Source: Bacteroidota bacterium (GTDB lineage Bacteria > Bacteroidota > Bacteroidia > Bacteroidales > VadinHA17). From it: a stretch of 12,930 bases of DNA. The DNA lies in NCBI GenBank assembly GCA_022711195.1, contig JAKLFN010000034.1, positions 1 through 12,930 of the forward strand, in the 5' to 3' direction. The first letter of the stretch is position 1; each line of letters begins with the position of its first letter. Made by a program: the position numbers and the translations under genes. Of this stretch, positions 1-7,479 are shown piece by piece. A model generated the notes under the pieces. The model saw only the letters and a list, made by a program, of their open reading frames with translations. It searched no databases and was not told the origin of the DNA.

Positions 1-942
1 CCAGAGTCTGTACTGGCTGTAGACAACTTCATCGATCATTTCCGCAAGCCTGGTCAGCTTGTTGTTAAGCGTATCCTTATCATCAATGGCATCGATAAAA
101 TTGTTCACCGGTTTTCCCACTGAAAGGTGTATCCTTCCCTTATTCCCTGTGATACCCGTAACGATGCTGTTAAGATCCTCACCAGGCTCTTTCCTGTAGC
201 TTCCGTTTTTCATTGTCAGAAGAAGCTCCTTTACCTTCAGGGCACAACATGGTTCATATTCATATGAGATCGACAGGGGAACAATATTCAGCTCCCTGAA
301 AGAATCCTTAAAATCATCTCCTCCGCTCATGTTAAACATCTTCAGAAGTCCGGCTTCAGTCTTGTCCGAACCATTCTTTGTACGGCCCGGTCTCTGTGCT
401 ATCCATGCAGATGTTTTTTTATTCTTTATAGTATGCCTTATGTATGCCGAGAGCTTCTGTGAGATTCGTATCAGTTCAGCTTTGTTCCCGCCCCGTTCCA
501 CTTTAAACATCCTGTTCACCTTGCCGAAATCAACAATGAAGTCGTTGATCATCAGGTTGCTGCCAAAGGTTATCTCCGAAGTCTTATGCCCGTTGTCAAG
601 CAAAAGAACCTGTAAAATTGCAGAATCAAGAACAATATCGCGGTGGTTTCCGACAAAGAGATATGGTGTTCCCGGGGTTAGCTGCTCAAATCCGTCAACG
701 GTAAGTCCGTCGGATGTCTTTTGAACTATCGAATTTACGAGAGGATGCATGAACTGAACCTGGAAATCATGTGCCGACGATGTTGAGGAGAGTACTTCTT
801 TAATACGGCTGATATCCTGAACACTGAAAAAAAATCCGGCAATCTTATCGAAGTAAGGATTTGCGATGATCCTTCGCAGTGCAGGATTAATCTCATGATC
901 ATCATAAGGACGAAGGTCCTCAAAATCTTCTTCTCTGAACAT
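1..942 (-). CDS. PlsC/PlsB-like glycerol-phosphate acyltransferase family protein (3' end cut by window)
   Basis: The minus strand is open from ATG at 942 to the window edge, giving 314 residues with no stop. The translation has the acyltransferase active-site region GNHRDIVLDS (residues 98-107, His100 with Asp102/Asp106) and a second block WIAQRPGRTK (180-189), which recalls the substrate-binding block of Bacteroidota proteins annotated as 1-acyl-sn-glycerol-3-phosphate acyltransferases. Such enzymes move an acyl group from acyl-ACP or acyl-CoA to a glycerol-phosphate or similar hydroxyl at the inner membrane. The His-to-Asp spacing is H-x5-D, or H-x-D, rather than the textbook H-x4-D. I see no strong membrane helix. 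AGGAAG lies 2 nt upstream of the start with only a GCG-type spacer, so its value as a ribosome site is doubtful. The gene is divergent from the biosynthetic operon. It may be a pathway acyltransferase or a housekeeping lipid gene. The family call is good; the substrate is unknown. Confidence 0.82.
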   Translation of the reverse strand, partial: MFREEDFEDLRPYDDHEINPALRRIIANPYFDKIAGFFFSVQDISRIKEVLSSTSSAHDFQVQFMHPLVNSIVQKTSDGLTVDGFEQLTPGTPYLFVGNHRDIVLDSAILQVLLLDNGHKTSEITFGSNLMINDFIVDFGKVNRMFKVERGGNKAELIRISQKLSAYIRHTIKNKKTSAWIAQRPGRTKNGSDKTEAGLLKMFNMSGGDDFKDSFRELNIVPLSISYEYEPCCALKVKELLLTMKNGSYRKEPGEDLNSIVTGITGNKGRIHLSVGKPVNNFIDAIDDKDTLNNKLTRLAEMIDEVVYSQYRLW

Positions 943-952
943 CGCTTCCTGA

Positions 953-964
953 TTTTGCGCAAAA
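953..964. promoter_or_regulatory. Perfect 12-bp palindrome between divergent genes (candidate operator)
   Basis: TTTTGCGCAAAA reads the same on both strands. It lies in the 74-nt gap between the divergent acyltransferase and the FAD oxidoreductase. Its left half supplies a TTTG that could serve as the -33 element of the rightward promoter, and its right half is part of the -7 box of the leftward promoter. A dimeric regulator bound here could control both directions. The role as an operator is inference; only the symmetry and position are seen. Confidence 0.35.
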
Positions 965-986
965 GTAACAGTTTTTCTTAACTTTA
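954..986 (+). promoter_or_regulatory. Candidate promoter for the rightward biosynthetic operon
   Basis: TTTG at 954-957 is followed, 21 nt later, by TAACTTTA at 979-986, which matches seven of eight positions of the Bacteroidota TAnnTTTG box. The spacing is at the upper end of what is usual. Transcription would begin near 993 and give a leader of about 25 nt before the ATG at 1017. It overlaps the leftward promoter, so the two directions may compete. AT-rich background makes chance matches easy. Confidence 0.33.
960..967 (-). promoter_or_regulatory. Candidate -7 box (TACTTTTG) for the leftward acyltransferase gene
   Basis: On the minus strand the sequence TACTTTTG fits the Bacteroidota -7 consensus TAnnTTTG exactly. 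It ends 17 nt before the ATG at 942, which would give a short 5' leader. No clear TTTG -33 element is visible at the expected distance upstream, so this is a tentative call. Confidence 0.35.
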
Positions 987-1016
987 CCATCTTTAAAAAT
1001 CTTCCTGTATCCTGTG

Positions 1017-2504
1017 ATGAAATATGATATTGTTATTATTGGAAGCGGACTGGGAGGCCTTCTGTGTGCCAATATTTTAAGCAAGGAAGGCTACAATGTA
1101 TGCCTGATCGAAAAGAATAACAGGCTGGGCGGGTCGCTTCAGTCATTCGGCAGAAAAGGCTGCTTCTTCAACACAGGACTCAATTACACTGAAAGTTTAG
1201 ATGACGGACAGATACTGAACCAGTATTTCAAATACTTCGGTCTGACAGGAAAGCTGAAGCTTAAGAGACTCGATGCGCAGGGATTCGACATAATAAACCT
1301 TCCTTCAGGGAGATATCCTCTTGCCATTGGACATCAAAACCTTAAAGAACGTCTGCTGGAGTATTTTCCTGCAGAAAAGCAAAGTCTCACAAAATACCTC
1401 GACACTATTAAGGATATCTGCCGGTCTATCTCATTATACTCCCTCTCCGATAAACCATTCAACCTGCTGGAATGTCCTTCGCTGGGTACCGGCGCTGCAG
1501 ATTACATAAGGTCAGAAATAAAAAACTATACCCTTCAGAATGTCGTTGCCGGCAATAACCTGATGTATGCAGGCCACGACCGGAAAACGCCACTGATGAT
1601 GCATGCCCTCATTAGCAATTCATTTATCGAATCATCATGGAGAGTGGTCGATGGAAGTAATCTCATGATCGATATACTTGCAAAGAATATCACAGGTAAC
1701 GGAGGGACAATACTTAAAAATGCCAGGGCCGTAAGGTTTACTTCCGACAATGGGTCGATCAGGTCTGTGAACCTTGAAAACGGCGATGAAATAGAGGGCA
1801 GATACTTCATCTCAAACACACATCCGGTAAATATACTTCCGATGATCGGCGACCTTAAAGTCTCCGGTGGTTTTGCCCAACGGGTACAGAATATTGAAGA
1901 CACTATGGGGATGTTCACACTTTACCTCGTCTTTAAGAAGAATTCATTCCCGTATATGAACCACAACTTCTACCATTTTAAACAGGAGAATACCTGGGTG
2001 GCAGGGGAGTATGATCCTTCAAAATGGCCTCAGATGTATGCCATGATGCATACTGCAACCTCGAAATCGGATCCATACGCCGAGAGCGCATCTGTCCTCA
2101 CATATATGAAATTCAGCGAACTCGAAAAGTGGAAGGATACGACAACCGGCAAGAGAGGAGACGAATATTTAAAATTCAAGGAAGAAAAAAGCAGGATATT
2201 GCTCAGTGAAATGGAAAGAGAGTTTCCAGGCATAACAAGTTGTGTTGAAGCATATTATTCATCAACACCGCTCACCTGGCGCGATTATACAGGAACAAGG
2301 GCCGGATCAGCATTCGGACTTCTTAAAGATTATAATAAACCTATGGAGTCGATGGTTCTTCCAAGGACCAAGATCCCGAACCTTTTCCTGACCGGGCAAA
2401 ATACCAACATGCATGGAATCCTCGGCGTAACAATCAGCTCAGTGGTGACGTGCGGTGAAATAATCAATCTGCAGCACCTGGTAAAACAGATCAGGAATGC
2501 ATAA
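1017..2504 (+). CDS. FAD-dependent oxidoreductase, phytoene desaturase/retinol saturase-like (copy 1)
   Basis: This 495-residue protein opens with a dinucleotide-binding Rossmann fold: GSGLGG at residues 9-14, Glu32 at the end of the second strand for the FAD ribose, then RLGGS (36-40). Near the C-terminus the block LTGQNxNxHG followed by GVTIxS is the typical second FAD contact of the CrtI/RetSat group. Members desaturate, saturate or isomerise polyene chains. The substrate here is unknown, but a polyene or cyclic intermediate of the neighbouring pathway is plausible. The ATG at 1017 is chosen because the MKYD start aligns with that of the downstream paralogue; an in-frame GTG at 1014 is the alternative. 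No Shine-Dalgarno-like sequence is visible. It is the first gene of the rightward operon and a tandem paralogue of the next gene. Confidence 0.86.
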   Translation: MKYDIVIIGSGLGGLLCANILSKEGYNVCLIEKNNRLGGSLQSFGRKGCFFNTGLNYTESLDDGQILNQYFKYFGLTGKLKLKRLDAQGFDIINLPSGRYPLAIGHQNLKERLLEYFPAEKQSLTKYLDTIKDICRSISLYSLSDKPFNLLECPSLGTGAADYIRSEIKNYTLQNVVAGNNLMYAGHDRKTPLMMHALISNSFIESSWRVVDGSNLMIDILAKNITGNGGTILKNARAVRFTSDNGSIRSVNLENGDEIEGRYFISNTHPVNILPMIGDLKVSGGFAQRVQNIEDTMGMFTLYLVFKKNSFPYMNHNFYHFKQENTWVAGEYDPSKWPQMYAMMHTATSKSDPYAESASVLTYMKFSELEKWKDTTTGKRGDEYLKFKEEKSRILLSEMEREFPGITSCVEAYYSSTPLTWRDYTGTRAGSAFGLLKDYNKPMESMVLPRTKIPNLFLTGQNTNMHGILGVTISSVVTCGEIINLQHLVKQIRNA

Positions 2505-2527
2505 ACAGAAATAAACAGCGGCAGAAA

Positions 2528-4018
2528 GTGAAATATGATGTGGTAATTATCGGAAGCGGCCTCGGCGGCCTTCAGTGCGGATATATCCTGAGCAGGGAAG
2601 GATATAATGTCTGCATACTGGAGAAAAATCACCAGCTTGGCGGCTGCCTTCAGACATTTACACGCAACAACTCTGTTTTCGATACCGGGATGCACTATAT
2701 CGGCAGCATGGACGAAGGACAGGTCCTTAACAATTTCTTCCGCTATTTCAGGCTTACCGGTAACCTGAAACTGAAACGTATGGACGAGGATCGTTATGAC
2801 ATTGTCAAGTTCAGGGGAAAAGAATACAATTTTGCCATGGGACACGAAAGATTCGTCGATACCATGCTCGGCTACTTCCCGGGTGAACAGGAAGCCCTGA
2901 AGAAATATAGTGTGAAGCTCAAAGAGATAACAGATTCTGTTGACCTTTTCAACTTAAGGGAAACATCATTTCACCAGACCGGATACCTCGATTTCTTCAG
3001 CATAGGAATGGATCATTTCATCAGCGGCCTTACAAAAAACGAGACTCTCAGGAACGTGCTCCTGGGTCTCTCACCCCTTTATGCCGGGGTCAGGGAACGG
3101 TCACCGCTATACCTTCCGATGATCATACACTCCTCGTTCATCAACAGTGCTTACCGTTTTATCGACGGAGGAGCCCAGGTAAGCGACCTCCTCGCAGAAT
3201 ACATAACAGACAACGGCGGCACTATCATGCGCCGGGCAGAAGTAACCGACTTTATTTATCATAATGGCAAGATCGAAGCAGTAAAAATCAATGGCTCGGA
3301 AATAATTGAAGGAGAGACTTTCATCTCAAACATACATCCTAAAGCCCTTCTCAATATTGCAGCAGACGCTCCCTTCAGGCCAGCATACAGGAACCGTATT
3401 AATAGCATTGAGGAAACAACCGGCGCCTTCACGCTTTACCTCTCCATGAAAAAGAACTCATTTGAATACATAAACAGCAACTATTATGTATTCAGGACCA
3501 ACGAGGTATGGGAAGCACAAAACTATGACAATGATTCATGGCCTTCGGGTTATATGATTCATTTCTCGCCATCGTCGGAAAATGAAAAGTATACCGACGC
3601 GATAATCGTGAACACATACATGAAATGGGATGATGTTGCTGAATGGGCTGATACGAAAGTCGAAAAGAGAGGCGATTCATACAGGGAATTTAAAAGGATG
3701 AAAGCTGAAAAGATGTTCGAAGCTCTTGAACGGGATTTTCCCGGTATAAGAAGCAAAACAGATGCCTGGTACACCTCTACGCCCCTCACCTACCGCGATT
3801 ATATCGGGTCGCCGACCGGGTCATTCTACGGTATGATGAAAGATTACAGGGACCCGCTCAGGAGTATGGTCATGCCGCGTACATCTATTCCTAATCTGCT
3901 GCTGACCGGACAAAACATTAATGTCCACGGAGTTGTAGGAGTTACAATATGTTCGGTGCTTACATGCAGTGAGCTGACAGGGACACAATACCTTATTAAT
4001 AAAATGCGACAGGCCTGA
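2528..4018 (+). CDS. FAD-dependent oxidoreductase, phytoene desaturase/retinol saturase-like (copy 2)
   Basis: A 496-residue paralogue of the preceding gene, co-linear with it from end to end. The N-terminal GSGLGG (9-14), HQLGGC (about 35-40) and C-terminal TGQNINVHG (460-468) mark an FAD enzyme of the CrtI/RetSat superfamily. It starts at GTG, and no ATG lies nearby that would keep the Rossmann strand intact. Twenty-three nt separate it from copy 1 and 5 nt from the C45 gene, so the three are surely co-transcribed. The two copies differ at many positions in the middle region (for example LFNLRETSF against LYSLSDKPF) while keeping both cofactor blocks, which suggests duplication followed by specialisation rather than a redundant copy. 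The reaction and substrate are not deducible from sequence alone. Confidence 0.87.
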   Translation: MKYDVVIIGSGLGGLQCGYILSREGYNVCILEKNHQLGGCLQTFTRNNSVFDTGMHYIGSMDEGQVLNNFFRYFRLTGNLKLKRMDEDRYDIVKFRGKEYNFAMGHERFVDTMLGYFPGEQEALKKYSVKLKEITDSVDLFNLRETSFHQTGYLDFFSIGMDHFISGLTKNETLRNVLLGLSPLYAGVRERSPLYLPMIIHSSFINSAYRFIDGGAQVSDLLAEYITDNGGTIMRRAEVTDFIYHNGKIEAVKINGSEIIEGETFISNIHPKALLNIAADAPFRPAYRNRINSIEETTGAFTLYLSMKKNSFEYINSNYYVFRTNEVWEAQNYDNDSWPSGYMIHFSPSSENEKYTDAIIVNTYMKWDDVAEWADTKVEKRGDSYREFKRMKAEKMFEALERDFPGIRSKTDAWYTSTPLTYRDYIGSPTGSFYGMMKDYRDPLRSMVMPRTSIPNLLLTGQNINVHGVVGVTICSVLTCSELTGTQYLINKMRQA

Positions 4019-4023
4019 AAAAT

Positions 4024-5727
4024 ATGAAAACGGTAAAAGCAATATTTAAATGGACACTCCTCTCGCTGGCAGCATTAATACTTTTTATGGTTGTCTGGTT
4101 CCTTATAGTGGCTGTCGACCATCCTCCTGAGGTATCTGACCTCTCAGCCCTCAAGACTGAAAGAATACAGACCGGGGAGAACACATATACAATGGGAAAT
4201 AACTGGATCAGAAAAAGCGAAAACGGCCTCTGGGAGATGTATATCGAAGGAGAACCCTTTGAACGGGGAGTTGCCGCAGGTATCCTTACCCGCGAACTTC
4301 TTTACTACCAGGAAAATGCCTTCGTCGAACAGATCAGGGTGCTGGTCCCTTCCGACAACTACCTCAGGTTCCTAAAATATTTCCTGGCTTGGTTCAACAG
4401 GAACCTCGACAAGAACATACCTGAAGAATATAAGCTCGAGATCTACGGCACCTCATTCTCCTGTTCCCCCGAATTCAACTTTATCGGTTCGGGATACCAG
4501 CGACAGCTCAACTATCATGCTGCCCACGACATAGGGCATGCGCTTCAGGGCTTGAATATGGTCGGCTGCACCTCCTTCTCGGTATGGGATGGAAAGAGCG
4601 CCGATTCATCGCTTATTGTCGCCAGAAATTTTGACTTCTTCGCAGGAAAGAAATTTGCCGAGAATAAAATAGTATGCTTCATCAAGCCTTCAGCCGGTCA
4701 CCGGTTCATGATGGTGACCTGGGCAGGAATGATGGGTGTCGTCTCCGGCATGAACGAAAAAGGCCTCACCGTAACTATCAATGCATCAAAGTCATCTGTA
4801 CCAGGACAGGCCGCTGCACCGGTATCGCTCGTAGCAAGGGAAATACTCCAGTATGCCGCAAATATAAAAGAGGCTGAAGAGATTGCCTCGAGGCGCAAAA
4901 TGTTCGTATCGGAGTCCATCCTGATAGGTTCTGCCGCCGACGGACGTTCTGCAATAATTGAGAAAACACCACGGAAACAGGATCTCTTCATGCCCGATGG
5001 AAACAGGATAGTTTGTGCCAATCATTTCCAGGGCAGTACCTTCAGTAATGACAGGCTTAACACAGAAAACATAAACGGCTCCGACAGTAAATACAGATTC
5101 GACAGGATGAATGAGCTTCTTGATCTCGACACAGTCATTGATGTTAATGAGGCCGCCTCAATTCTGCGAAACAGGTATGGTCTTGGAAACGCGAACCTGG
5201 GAATGGGAAATCCTCTTGCCCTTAACCAGCTTATAGCCCACCATTCGGTCATTTTCAAACCTTCGGAAAGAAGAGCCTGGGTATCAACACCACCCTGGCA
5301 GCTGGGAAAATTTTCTGAATATAACATGAATACGGTCTTCAACCTGAGAGCCGGTGAGATCAACAGTAATACAGAAATTTACGAGATTCATTCGTCAATT
5401 CCTGCCGACACTTTTCTGCTGTCACATGATTACCTCTCCTTTTTGAAGTACAAGAAGCTGGAAGAAGAACTAAGGAACTACCGTTCGGACGAGCTGCCTC
5501 TGCCGCAGGGCTTTGCAGAAGAGTATACGGGGTCTAATCCCATGCTCTGGTCGGTATGGTCAGACCTGGGAGATTATTATTTCAAAATGAAAGATTTTTC
5601 AAATGCATATAAATATTACCAGGCAGCTCTTTCAAAGGAAGTTGCAGGCAACGATATAAGAACGGACCTCGAAAGAGTATCTGCCGAATCATTAAAAAAT
5701 TCAGGAAATGCCGAAAAAAGAGATTGA
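4024..5727 (+). CDS. Membrane-anchored C45-family autoproteolytic acyltransferase/hydrolase with TPR-like tail
   Basis: This 567-residue protein has one N-terminal membrane helix (about residues 10-31), an extended linker, then an NTN-hydrolase domain of the C45 (isopenicillin N acyltransferase-like) family. The diagnostic sites are GCTSF with the presumed nucleophile Cys182, where cleavage between Gly181 and Cys182 would mature the enzyme, and RNFDF (201-205). The matching block VVSGMNEKGLTVTINA (239-254) is also typical. The C-terminus carries a TPR-like helix pair (about 507-540, with WSDLGDYYF and AYKYYQAAL). The family cleaves or forms amide, ester or thioester-derived acyl bonds. The anchor places the catalytic domain outside the cytoplasm, most likely the periplasm. 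A role in joining or releasing the pathway's acyl product is inference. At about 570 residues it is longer than minimal C45 proteins because of the anchor and tail. Confidence 0.85.
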   Translation: MKTVKAIFKWTLLSLAALILFMVVWFLIVAVDHPPEVSDLSALKTERIQTGENTYTMGNNWIRKSENGLWEMYIEGEPFERGVAAGILTRELLYYQENAFVEQIRVLVPSDNYLRFLKYFLAWFNRNLDKNIPEEYKLEIYGTSFSCSPEFNFIGSGYQRQLNYHAAHDIGHALQGLNMVGCTSFSVWDGKSADSSLIVARNFDFFAGKKFAENKIVCFIKPSAGHRFMMVTWAGMMGVVSGMNEKGLTVTINASKSSVPGQAAAPVSLVAREILQYAANIKEAEEIASRRKMFVSESILIGSAADGRSAIIEKTPRKQDLFMPDGNRIVCANHFQGSTFSNDRLNTENINGSDSKYRFDRMNELLDLDTVIDVNEAASILRNRYGLGNANLGMGNPLALNQLIAHHSVIFKPSERRAWVSTPPWQLGKFSEYNMNTVFNLRAGEINSNTEIYEIHSSIPADTFLLSHDYLSFLKYKKLEEELRNYRSDELPLPQGFAEEYTGSNPMLWSVWSDLGDYYFKMKDFSNAYKYYQAALSKEVAGNDIRTDLERVSAESLKNSGNAEKRD

Positions 5728-7000
5728 AAAACTGAGTCTTTCAGAGATAATTTCTTTCCAGGAGAAGGAGCTTACCGGTCTCCTTGCCTACCTCGATGCA
5801 AAATCGCCCTTCTACCGTGATCATTTCAGGTCGAATGGTATCAAGACCGGCAGGATCAAAAAGCTTGCCGACCTTGAATCAATACCCCCGACCAGGAAGT
5901 CTGACCTCCAGAAACGCTCATCCGATTTTATCTGTGTCAGCAGGGAGGATATCATCGATTATATGACTACCTCGGGAACATCAGGCGATCCTGTAATTTA
6001 CGCCATGACCGAGAATGACCTCAGGCGGCTTGCATACAACGAATACCTGGGATTCAGATGTGCCGACTGCACCAACAGGGAGATATTCCAGCTTATGACA
6101 ACCATCGATCGACGTTTCATGGCAGGTATGGCCTACTACCTCGGATCGAGGATGCTTAAATCGGCTATGATCCGTGTTGGAAACGGGATCCCCGAGCTGC
6201 AGTGGGATACGATAAAACGATTCTCCCCTACAGCCCTCATTGCAGTTCCATCCTTCCTGCTGACCATTATTGATTATGCTGAAAAAAACGGCATCGACCA
6301 TCACAGATCAAGCGTGACAAAGGCTGTCTGTATAGGCGACTCGCTCAGAAATACTGACTTTTCATTCAACACTCTCGGGAAGAAGATTCATGAGAAATGG
6401 CCTGAAATGAAGCTCTATTCAACTTATGCTTCAACAGAAATGGCAGCTTCTTTCACTGAATGCCGCTGCGGAACAGGCGGTCATCATCACCCCGAACTGA
6501 TCATTGCTGAATTTCTCGACGACAACGACAATCCGGTAAAGAAAGGAGAAGCAGGTGAGCTGACTATCACTTCTCTCGGTGTAGAAGGGATGCCGCTGCT
6601 GCGCTTCAAGACGGGCGATATCTGTGAGGCACACTATGAGCCATGCAAATGCGGCAGGACGACAATGCGTGTCGGACCTGTGATCGGACGCAAGAACCAG
6701 ATGATCAAGTACAAAGGGACGACACTCTACCCGCCTGCACTCTATGATATCCTCGAGAATATCGAGGGAGTCCGTAACTACCTCGTCGAGCTCTATACCA
6801 ATACTATCGGAACCGACGAAATACTTATCAGGGTGGGATCTGAAAATCCCTCTGAAAACTTTGAAAAAGCTATAAAGGATCACTTCAGGGCAAAACTCAG
6901 GGTGGCGCCGGCTATATCATTTGAGTCGCCCGATTATATTGCCAAACTACAGTATCCGAGCATGAGCAGGAAACCTGTCAAACTGATCGACAGGAGATAG
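5708..7000 (+). CDS. PaaK-like (phenylacetate-CoA ligase family) adenylate-forming ligase
   Basis: A 430-residue ANL-superfamily enzyme that should activate a carboxylic acid as an acyl-adenylate and pass it to CoA or an ACP. Visible core motifs are the P-loop TTSGTSG (87-93), YASTEM (240-245), RFKTGD (299-304), GRKNQMIKYKG (327-337), and a C-terminal RKPVK in which Lys422 is the likely adenylation lysine. Cys/His residues at 252, 254, 259-261, 306, 313 and 315 form a plausible structural zinc site, as found in PaaK relatives. Length fits PaaK-type ligases. The gene overlaps the C45 gene by 20 nt, a sign of translational coupling, and closes the first gene block. The PaaK family prefers aromatic acids, so an aryl starter unit is a sensible inference, but the substrate pocket cannot be read reliably here. 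Confidence 0.88.
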   Translation: MPKKEIEKLSLSEIISFQEKELTGLLAYLDAKSPFYRDHFRSNGIKTGRIKKLADLESIPPTRKSDLQKRSSDFICVSREDIIDYMTTSGTSGDPVIYAMTENDLRRLAYNEYLGFRCADCTNREIFQLMTTIDRRFMAGMAYYLGSRMLKSAMIRVGNGIPELQWDTIKRFSPTALIAVPSFLLTIIDYAEKNGIDHHRSSVTKAVCIGDSLRNTDFSFNTLGKKIHEKWPEMKLYSTYASTEMAASFTECRCGTGGHHHPELIIAEFLDDNDNPVKKGEAGELTITSLGVEGMPLLRFKTGDICEAHYEPCKCGRTTMRVGPVIGRKNQMIKYKGTTLYPPALYDILENIEGVRNYLVELYTNTIGTDEILIRVGSENPSENFEKAIKDHFRAKLRVAPAISFESPDYIAKLQYPSMSRKPVKLIDRR

Positions 7001-7026
7001 GATGAAGAACAGTCGCTTTGTACATA

Positions 7027-7040
7027 TTAAAAAGTTTTAA
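7027..7040. repeat. AT-only inverted repeat in the intergenic gap
   Basis: TTAAAA, two bases, TTTTAA lies 27 nt after the ligase stop. It contains no GC in the arms and no clear T-run follows, so it is a poor intrinsic terminator. The 7001-7106 gap otherwise holds only AT-rich sequence and the promoter box listed separately. Confidence 0.25.
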
Positions 7041-7064
7041 TGAGAAATTATATAAACAAATTCA

Positions 7065-7072
7065 TATTTTTG
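7065..7072 (+). promoter_or_regulatory. Candidate -7 box (TATTTTTG) upstream of the redox pair
   Basis: TATTTTTG matches the Bacteroidota TAnnTTTG -7 consensus in full. It lies in the only gap of more than 100 nt inside the rightward gene run, 34 nt before the next ATG. No TTTG is seen at the proper -33 distance. It could start a second transcript covering the redox pair and the ketosynthase block. The start region just before the ATG is A-rich (CAAGGAAAAATG), in keeping with Bacteroidota initiation sites. Confidence 0.4.
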
Positions 7073-7106
7073 GAGGTCCTACAGTATTAACCAAAAACAA
7101 GGAAAA

Positions 7107-7475
7107 ATGAAAAGACTGATGTTTCTCGTACCGGTAATTTTTCTGGCAGCATCACTCAATCTGATGGCAAATAAGACCAGCGTGGAAGTAAAGAGCCCGA
7201 CATTGGCAAAAAAAGGATCGGAGGTCACATTCATTATCAATGTTACACATAAGGGTAACAGCAAGGCACATCATACCGATTGGGTAACCGTTAAGTTTAA
7301 CGGCAAGGAAGTAAAACGCTGGGAATTCACTAAGGAGTCTCTTCCCAAATCGGAAAACTTTACCCTCGAATACAAAACAACAATTAATGAAGAGGGACAG
7401 TTCGAAATACAGGGAAATTGCAACCTGCACGGCAGCACAGGGGCAAAACCTGTTCTTATCAAATTTTCAAACTGA
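7107..7475 (+). CDS. Exported superoxide-reductase-like (desulfoferrodoxin iron-domain) protein
   Basis: A 122-residue protein with a Sec-type signal peptide (KR start, hydrophobic core about 5-19, likely cut near MANK, 20-23). The mature part resembles the Ig-like iron domain of superoxide reductases: HHTDWVTVKFNGKEVKRWEF (55-74) aligns with the HYIEWIEL region, and CNLHG (Cys105, His108) matches the Cys/His iron ligands. His48 and His55 would supply two more ligands, but their spacing is 7 rather than the usual 6. The N-terminal ligand histidine of classical enzymes is not seen; that segment reads SPTLAKKG. It may therefore bind iron with fewer histidines, use another ligand, or bind something else. 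SoxZ shares the fold and has a similar KKG...FNGK pattern, but lacks CNLHG. It is followed after 4 nt by a small membrane protein. The predicted location is the periplasm or outside. Confidence 0.66.
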   Translation: MKRLMFLVPVIFLAASLNLMANKTSVEVKSPTLAKKGSEVTFIINVTHKGNSKAHHTDWVTVKFNGKEVKRWEFTKESLPKSENFTLEYKTTINEEGQFEIQGNCNLHGSTGAKPVLIKFSN

Positions 7476-7479
7476 CGTT

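Noticed and set aside
329..724. Open frame of 131 codons on the plus strand
   Set aside because: It lies antisense to the acyltransferase, whose translation has clear family motifs; the plus-strand protein has no recognisable domain.
735..962. 75-codon minus-strand frame upstream of the acyltransferase
   Set aside because: It is in a different frame over the N-terminus of the acyltransferase and its protein is low in recognisable features.
2330..2845. 171-codon minus-strand frame across the junction of the two FAD oxidoreductases
   Set aside because: It is antisense to two genes with strong cofactor motifs and shows no domain.
7027..7040. Inverted repeat as an intrinsic terminator
   Set aside because: The arms contain only A and T and there is no T-run after it.
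7107..7475. SoxZ-type sulfur carrier partner
   Set aside because: The KKG and FNGK pattern is similar, but CNLHG and the HHTDW block fit the superoxide reductase domain better, and no SoxY or other Sox gene is nearby.
7387..7479. Upstream extension of the small membrane protein to an ATG at 7387
   Set aside because: It would overlap the superoxide-reductase-like gene by 89 nt and add a polar stretch without purpose; the ATG at 7480 follows the previous stop by 4 nt.
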